DNA of 38,922 nt. Source: an uncultured Clostridium sp. GTDB taxonomy: Bacteria > Cyanobacteriota > Vampirovibrionia > Gastranaerophilales > Gastranaerophilaceae. The DNA lies in contig CAUDIU010000007.1 of the NCBI GenBank assembly GCA_958449715.1, positions 1 through 38,922 on the forward strand, in the 5' to 3' direction. Position 1 is the stretch's first letter. Every line of letters starts with the position of its first letter. The position numbers and the translations under genes are program-made. The notes under the pieces were generated by a model that made no database searches, was not told the DNA's origin, and worked only from the letters and a program-made list of their open reading frames with translations. Positions 34,690 through 38,922 of this stretch are shown one piece after another.

Positions 34690-35799
34690 TTATTCTACAC
34701 CGGGAACGTGAACATTATAACGAACATCATCAAATTCTGTATTTTCATCATCAATATCTTCTTGGAAAATTTCTTTTGCTCCACAAACTTTTAAATTTTT
34801 GATAATTGCTTTATCTAATTCTTCTGTATAAACAATTTTACCATTTACATAAGTAATGTTTGAAGTTTTAACAGGTTCATCTGTAATTTTCTCAATTAAA
34901 TCACTATTTGAATTTGCCAAAATAGTTCTAGTTACATCATTCATTACATCAAAAACATAACGTTGACGAGATGCCATATTATTTCCACCACCACTTGAAA
35001 TTAAAGTAGTAGCCTTTTCTAACTCCTCTAAAGATTCTTTATAATATTTTAAATGCCTTAATAAAATAGCAAGATTATAATGAGCCTCATAATTCATCGG
35101 ATTTAATTCAATAGCCTTGCAATATGTAAGTCCAGCTTCTTTATAATCACCTAAAAGCTGGTATGTTAAAGCTAAATTATAACGAGCATCATAATCTTTT
35201 TTTAGAATTTTGCAAGCCTCTTTATAAGCATCAAGAGCCTTTAAAAGATATTGCCTGCGGAATTCCCAATCATCTTCAATATAAACATACTTTTGTTTAT
35301 AAGCAACACCTTTATTATAATAAGCCAAACCTTTGTTTACTTTGTAACTCTTTCTATTGCTATATACAAAAGGAATTGATAGTAAATGTCTTTTTGTTTT
35401 TAAAATTTCATCATATTGGTCAATTGCGCCATCAAAATCACCTAATTTTTCAGCTGAAATAATTCCATAATTCATTCTCGCAATAACCATTTTAGGATTA
35501 TATTCAAAAGCTTTTTCATAAGCATCAACTGCTGAATAATAATCTTCATATACTACATAAATATTTCCGAGATTATACCAAGCACCGTAATGTTCAGGAT
35601 ACAAGCGTAATGCAATGTTGTAATAATTTATAGCTTTTTGAAGTTTTTGTTTTTTTAAGGCTTTATCACCTTTATGCACATAATAAAGACTTTTTACCTT
35701 ATCTAACTGCTTATTAAAAAACACAGGATGCATATAAATTAATGCTCCAACACCAGCAATTAATAATAATGTAAATAAACCTGAAAAAAACTTTTTCAA
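34690..35799 (-). CDS. Membrane-anchored TPR protein
   Basis: 369 residues from a TTG start at 35799, preceded by GAGG and by a TATAAT -10 (35817-35812). One N-terminal helix (FFSGLFTLLLIAGVGALIYM) anchors it. About seven tetratricopeptide units follow (for example AINYYNIALRLYPEHYGAWYN, SAVDAYEKAFEYNPKM, AGLTYCKAIELNPMNYEAHYN). An acidic tail closes the protein. It probably acts as a periplasmic or cytoplasmic-face scaffold; the partner is unknown. It diverges from the gene at 35965 across a region with a CRP-like dyad. Confidence 0.85.
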   Translation of the reverse strand: MKKFFSGLFTLLLIAGVGALIYMHPVFFNKQLDKVKSLYYVHKGDKALKKQKLQKAINYYNIALRLYPEHYGAWYNLGNIYVVYEDYYSAVDAYEKAFEYNPKMVIARMNYGIISAEKLGDFDGAIDQYDEILKTKRHLLSIPFVYSNRKSYKVNKGLAYYNKGVAYKQKYVYIEDDWEFRRQYLLKALDAYKEACKILKKDYDARYNLALTYQLLGDYKEAGLTYCKAIELNPMNYEAHYNLAILLRHLKYYKESLEELEKATTLISSGGGNNMASRQRYVFDVMNDVTRTILANSNSDLIEKITDEPVKTSNITYVNGKIVYTEELDKAIIKNLKVCGAKEIFQEDIDDENTEFDDVRYNVHVPGVE

Positions 35800-35859
35800 C
35801 TGCTATACCTCATTATAAGACCATATTACATATATTTAAAGATTTATGCAATACACTAT

Positions 35860-35877
35860 TGTTACGAAATTGTAACA
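35860..35877. promoter_or_regulatory. Perfect dyad TGTTAC-N6-GTAACA, candidate operator
   Basis: TGTTACGAAATTGTAACA is an uninterrupted 6-bp inverted repeat with a 6-nt spacer, the geometry of CRP/FNR-family sites. It lies about midway between the inferred -10s of the divergent TPR gene (35817-35812) and the gene at 35965 (TATAAG at 35922-35927). The dyad centre is about 63-65 bp upstream of both predicted starts. No CRP-like regulator is encoded in the window. Confidence 0.4.
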
Positions 35878-35964
35878 TAAATAATAATAAAAAAGCAATT
35901 TCAAAACATACAAAGTTTTTATATAAGTAAGGTAGGTTAGAAAATTCAATTTGGAGGTTAGGTT

Positions 35965-36777
35965 ATGGCAGACTTAAATATGGCTGCAAGTATGTACGGA
36001 TTATACCCGAATATATACAATAACCAGGTAGCATTAAACGATTTAACAGATCTAGATTTATACACACCATTAGGAATGGCAAATCCAATGATGAGTATGA
36101 ACGGCAGTATCTTTGGTAGTGGTTACGGTATGTATCCTGCTATGCCTGCATTTGGCGGTGGTTATAATTATGAAGACTACTACAAAAATTATGAAAAATA
36201 TCAAGACTTCATGATTGATAATCAAGTAAGACGCCAACAAAAAATGCGTAATGCTGACCTTAGATTGAATTCTCCACAGGAAGGAATTGCGAAACAAGCA
36301 ACTTACCTGCATGAAAAAATAATGAGAAATGAACAACAACAAATTCAAGAAGCATATCAAAATTACATAGAAAGTGTTCGAAATATGTATGGGGATGCTA
36401 ATCCTGAAGAAATAGCTAATAGAGCATCTACTCTATATGCTCAACAGTATGGGTGTTCAATCACTGATGACATTAGAAAATACGGCAGAGGCTCATTCAC
36501 TCAAGGATTCTTGCAAACTGTAACACTCGGTTTAGCTGATAAAAAGACTGCAGAAGAAAACGTATCAGAATTGACAGGACAACCTGTAGGCAGAAGTGAA
36601 AGAGCTAAGAAAATTGCAGGTAATATCGCAGGTGGTGCCGTATTTGGCGGAGCTGCAGCAGTATCTGCTAAATATCTACTAAAAGCATTCTGTGCAGGTG
36701 CAAAAAACAAACCATTCTGGGCAGCAATAATAGGTGGTATAGCAGGAGTAGGCGTAGCACTTGCAACCGCAAAATAA
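35965..36777 (+). CDS. Lineage-type hypothetical protein with Gly/Met/Tyr-rich start and C-terminal glycine-zipper helices
   Basis: 270 residues. The first 75 are low-complexity and rich in Met, Gly, Tyr and Asn (SIFGSGYGMYPAMPAFGGG). A charged helical region follows (YNYEDYYKNYEKYQDFMIDN, about 70-150). Residues about 215-270 form two glycine-rich hydrophobic segments (GNIAGGAVFGGAAAVSA and WAAIIGGIAGVGVALATAK), suited to membrane insertion or helix packing. No family recognised. GGAGG lies 9 nt before the ATG and a strong terminator follows, so it is expressed as a single gene. A candidate operator lies upstream. Confidence 0.75.
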   Translation: MADLNMAASMYGLYPNIYNNQVALNDLTDLDLYTPLGMANPMMSMNGSIFGSGYGMYPAMPAFGGGYNYEDYYKNYEKYQDFMIDNQVRRQQKMRNADLRLNSPQEGIAKQATYLHEKIMRNEQQQIQEAYQNYIESVRNMYGDANPEEIANRASTLYAQQYGCSITDDIRKYGRGSFTQGFLQTVTLGLADKKTAEENVSELTGQPVGRSERAKKIAGNIAGGAVFGGAAAVSAKYLLKAFCAGAKNKPFWAAIIGGIAGVGVALATAK

Positions 36778-36804
36778 AAAATATATAGTGTGTAAAGTGT
36801 GTGT

Positions 36805-36842
36805 AGAGGTTGAAAAATTATTCAACCTCTTTTATTTTTTTT
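36805..36842 (+). terminator. Strong intrinsic terminator
   Basis: AGAGGTTGAA (36805-36814) pairs perfectly with TTCAACCTCT (36821-36830) around a 6-nt loop, followed by TTTATTTTTTTTT. It ends the gene at 35965-36777. Confidence 0.92.
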
Positions 36843-36854
36843 TCAAACAAAAGG

Positions 36855-36888
36855 AATACCCGCACCAAGGAGTTAAGATGCGGGTATT
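36855..36888 (+). other. GC-rich hairpin with Shine-Dalgarno in the loop and a six-codon minigene
   Basis: AATACCCGCA (36855-36864) and TGCGGGTATT (36879-36888) form a perfect 10-bp stem with a 14-nt loop, CCAAGGAGTTAAGA. The loop holds a perfect AAGGAG, 5 nt before an ATG at 36878 that reads M-R-V-L-N-Q and stops at 36896-36898. The element lies between a terminator and the next promoter, outside any other gene. It could be a small RNA, an orphan regulatory structure, or, read on the minus strand (where a T-rich stretch follows), a terminator. Confidence 0.5.
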
Positions 36889-36972
36889 AAATCAGTAAAA
36901 GAGACATCAATGACATTATGGAATACTTAAAAATAAAGTCAAATTTTTCTGGATATTTTTTTTAATTTATTT

Positions 36973-36978
36973 TATAAT
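36973..36978 (+). promoter_or_regulatory. -10 TATAAT placing the TPR gene start at the mRNA 5' end
   Basis: A perfect TATAAT lies 6 nt before the ATG at 36985. The preceding sequence is T-rich with no Shine-Dalgarno, so a leaderless mRNA is predicted. The -35 is not obvious. Confidence 0.6.
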
Positions 36979-36984
36979 CCTCTT

Positions 36985-37608
36985 ATGAAAAGATTTATAT
37001 ATTTATTATCAATTTTATTAATAAGCTCAAATTGTACTTTAGCTTTTTCATTACCAAAAGCAAAAGAGACTCCTAAATTTGTGCAATCTGAGCAATATCA
37101 AAACACTTCAAATCAAGCAAATATTTTTTATGCTGAAAATGATATTAAAAGTGCATTCAATCTAATTTTGAGCATTCCTGAAAATGAAAGATCAGCTCAA
37201 AATTGGTTGCTACTTGGTAATATTTTACAAGATCAAGGAAAAATTGACGAAGCAATATTCATGTACAATAAAGCAATAGAATTAGATGATAAATACTATA
37301 AGGCTTATTATAATTTAGGTAACATCTATCTTCAAGACGGACGTCCTAATATGGCTATTGAACAGTATAAAAAAGTAATTAAACTAAAACCTGAATATCC
37401 ATATGCTCATTACAATCTTGGATGCGCATATATTAAATTAGGTAAATACGGTAAAGCTAAATTTGAACTATTAACAGCAATTGACTTAAAAAACACTGTT
37501 CCTGATTTTCACTACAATTTAGCATATGTATACAAACAACTAAATAAAGAAAAATCAGCTAAAACATATATAGAATACTATAATAAATTAATACAAGAAC
37601 AAATGTAG
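36985..37608 (+). CDS. Secreted TPR-repeat protein
   Basis: 207 residues. An N-terminal signal peptide (MKRFIYLLSILLISSNCTLA, with cleavage around residue 20 to 22) is followed by about four TPR units: NWLLLGNILQDQGKIDEAIF, AYYNLGNIYLQDGRPNMAIE, AHYNLGCAYIKLGKYGKAKF and FHYNLAYVYKQLNKEKSAKT. The Cys at 17 is not in a convincing lipobox. It is likely a periplasmic scaffold. The HAD gene follows after 7 nt, so the two form an operon. Confidence 0.85.
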   Translation: MKRFIYLLSILLISSNCTLAFSLPKAKETPKFVQSEQYQNTSNQANIFYAENDIKSAFNLILSIPENERSAQNWLLLGNILQDQGKIDEAIFMYNKAIELDDKYYKAYYNLGNIYLQDGRPNMAIEQYKKVIKLKPEYPYAHYNLGCAYIKLGKYGKAKFELLTAIDLKNTVPDFHYNLAYVYKQLNKEKSAKTYIEYYNKLIQEQM

Positions 37609-37615
37609 AGGCATT

Positions 37616-38305
37616 ATGTACAAAGGTATAATTTTTGATTTTAATGGCACATTATTTTTTGATTCAGAAAAACATCAAGAAGCTTGGAGAGAATTTTCTA
37701 AAAGACTAAGAGATCACGCTTTTACGGATGAAGAAATGCGCGATTATATGTTTGGCAGAACAAATGAAGATATTATCGCATATCTTATAGGCAAAAAACC
37801 ATCTCCGGAATTAGTTGAATCTTTTGCGAAAGAAAAAGAAGCTGTATATCGAGATATGTGCAGAAAAGATTATGAAAATACAAAACTTGCCCCAGGTGCA
37901 ATTGAATTTTTAGACTATTTACAAGAAAATAACATACCACACACAATAGCTACAATGTCAGAAAAAGATAACGTTGATTTTTATATTGAAGAATTTAAAC
38001 TTGCGAAATGGTTTGATATAGAAAAAATCGTATATGCAGACGGAACTTTACCAGGCAAACCAGCTCCGGATATTTATATAAGAGCTGCAGAGAAATTAAA
38101 TCTTAAACCAGAAGAATGTATAGTCGTAGAAGATGCAGTATCAGGTATAGAATCCGCAAGAGCTGCAGGTATTGGAAAAATTATTGCAATAGCATCTATG
38201 GAAAGCGAAGATTTATATAAAAACATTCCTGCTGTATCACAAATTATAAAAAACTTTAATGAAATAGACAGGAATATTTTTGAAATACCTTGTTATAAAA
38301 ATTAA
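37616..38305 (+). CDS. HAD-superfamily hydrolase, beta-phosphoglucomutase-like
   Basis: 229 residues in the alpha-helical-cap (subclass I) HAD family. Motif I is FDFNGTLFFDSE: the nucleophile is Asp8, but the usual second Asp (general acid/base) is Asn10. Motif II Thr falls in TIATMSEKDN, motif III Lys in GKPAPDIY and motif IV in VVEDAVSGIESARAAG. It should be a phosphatase or mutase of a small sugar phosphate; the Asp-to-Asn change makes a fast mutase less likely. It follows the TPR gene by 7 nt with GAGG before the ATG. Confidence 0.9.
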   Translation: MYKGIIFDFNGTLFFDSEKHQEAWREFSKRLRDHAFTDEEMRDYMFGRTNEDIIAYLIGKKPSPELVESFAKEKEAVYRDMCRKDYENTKLAPGAIEFLDYLQENNIPHTIATMSEKDNVDFYIEEFKLAKWFDIEKIVYADGTLPGKPAPDIYIRAAEKLNLKPEECIVVEDAVSGIESARAAGIGKIIAIASMESEDLYKNIPAVSQIIKNFNEIDRNIFEIPCYKN

Positions 38306-38329
38306 TAAGATTAACTTTAATTCTAACTA

Positions 38330-38338
38330 TGATATAAT
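38330..38338 (+). promoter_or_regulatory. Extended -10 placing the acyltransferase start at the mRNA 5' end
   Basis: TGATATAAT is an extended -10. The hexamer ends exactly 6 nt before the ATG at 38345 and there is no Shine-Dalgarno. It lies in the 39-nt gap after the HAD gene. Confidence 0.6.
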
Positions 38339-38344
38339 CAAAGC

Positions 38345-38922
38345 ATGGTAAGATTAATTAATGATAGCAATATAGATTTTTTAGCAAACACAGCCTACAG
38401 ATTAATGAGGCTTCAAGAAATTTTCACACACATTCATGAATACAATAACCCGAACCTAAAACCTTGTATTTATGCAATGTGGCATGCAAATCAATTTTTA
38501 GTTCATGGACTAGAAGACAAAGCTAACACAAGTATTCTTGTTAGCAATTCTATTGACGGAGAAGTTGTTGCAAGAGCCGTAGAAAAATGGGGGTTTAAAG
38601 TTGTAAGAGGTTCTGCAGGCAAAAAAGGGGCTGTAGAATCAACAATGCAAATGCTTACAAGGCTAAAAAAGGGGGAATGCGTTGGAATAATGGTAGACGG
38701 GCCTCACGGGCCTTTACACAAAGTTAAAAATGGTGCAGTGAAACTTGCACAAATGTCTGGGGCTCCAATAGTACCAGCACACTGGTATTCTCCGCAAAAA
38801 ACATTCATAAATCTTCCATCCTGGGATAAAATGACAACTCCACTAGGAGATTGTAAAATATTAAATTTATACGGCGAACCAATCTATGTAAATGAAAATG
38901 CAACAGATGAAGAATTATCTGC
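38345..38922 (+). CDS. Lysophospholipid acyltransferase-like protein, DUF374 (partial, right edge)
   Basis: The first 192 residues are present; the gene runs off the right edge. DUF374 (COG2121) hallmarks are visible: MWHANQFLVHGL (acyltransferase-type His), SNSIDGEVVARAVEKWGFKV, GSAGKKGAVE, GIMVDGPHGPLHKVKNGAVK and SGAPIVPAHWYSP. The family is related to LpxL-type and PlsC-type acyltransferases and is found in diderm bacteria, suggesting a role in lipid A or phospholipid acylation. No N-terminal membrane helix is evident. The start at 38345 is supported by an extended -10 exactly 6 nt upstream. Confidence 0.9.
   Translation, partial: MVRLINDSNIDFLANTAYRLMRLQEIFTHIHEYNNPNLKPCIYAMWHANQFLVHGLEDKANTSILVSNSIDGEVVARAVEKWGFKVVRGSAGKKGAVESTMQMLTRLKKGECVGIMVDGPHGPLHKVKNGAVKLAQMSGAPIVPAHWYSPQKTFINLPSWDKMTTPLGDCKILNLYGEPIYVNENATDEELS

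Noticed and set aside
35163..35462. Plus-strand open frame opposite the TPR gene
   Set aside because: The product is a periodic Leu/His/Tyr-rich sequence, as expected from the complement of TPR repeats, and no promoter or ribosome binding site is present.
1..38922. CRISPR array, insertion sequence, prophage, tRNA or rRNA genes
   Set aside because: No regularly spaced repeats, transposase or integrase motifs, terminal inverted repeats, or cloverleaf/rRNA signatures were seen on either strand.

Overview
The window looks like a chromosome segment from an uncultured, host-associated bacterium of the non-photosynthetic cyanobacterial sister lineage (Vampirovibrionia/'Melainabacteria', order Gastranaerophilales). 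This is an inference from four things. The DNA is very A+T rich. It carries two pseudopilins with the FTLAEVLVTLGIIGVV-type N-terminus common in that group. It has diderm envelope genes (an AsmA-like giant protein and a DUF374 acyltransferase). Conserved genes are mixed with lineage-specific hypothetical proteins that share a short N-terminal Phe motif. No rRNA, tRNA, CRISPR array, insertion sequence, phage module or integrase was seen.

Layout. 1-10 kb is a leftward (-) block, from right to left: obg, a membrane-anchored hypothetical, an amidohydrolase-fold protein lacking its metal ligands, yjbQ, gpmI, an SNF2 helicase, rpsU (57 aa) and a pseudopilin, plus the first codons of another gene at the left edge. 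At 9.8 kb obg and tsaD diverge from overlapping, mirror-image -10 elements. 9.8-16.5 kb holds tsaD, a short kinase-like protein, gshB-type ATP-grasp, an MBL-fold hydrolase, ribD, a MEMO-AMMECR1 fusion and a small hypothetical. 16.5-22.5 kb holds dnaX, diverging from an LD-carboxypeptidase, then nifU-nifS with a terminator and a secreted repeat protein. 22.5-31 kb is a long leftward cluster: FliA-like sigma factor > gcvPB > DUF2229-type protein > membrane protein > miaA > AsmA-like protein. 31-39 kb holds a tandem universal stress protein, the second pseudopilin, a sugar ABC permease pair without its other subunits, two TPR proteins, a lineage-type hypothetical, a HAD hydrolase and the start of a DUF374 acyltransferase.

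How it works together. Most genes are housekeeping: translation and ribosome (rpsU, obg, tsaD, miaA), replication (dnaX), glycolysis (gpmI), Fe-S assembly (nifUS), riboflavin, glutathione and glycine metabolism, and envelope biogenesis.

The most notable signals are regulatory and lineage-specific. Seven genes have a -10-like hexamer exactly 6 nt before the ATG and no Shine-Dalgarno sequence, which predicts leaderless mRNAs. All five convergent gene junctions are 17 nt or closer (two overlap by 4 nt) with no hairpin terminator. An amidohydrolase paralogue has lost all five metal-ligand positions. A kinase-like protein ends seven residues after its putative metal-binding Asp. Three unrelated hypothetical proteins share a short N-terminal aromatic motif. 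A strong hairpin displays a perfect Shine-Dalgarno and a six-codon reading frame. I do not see a compact new defence or biosynthetic system. The best candidates for new biology are the leaderless-promoter architecture and the N-terminal-motif protein family with its kinase-like member.
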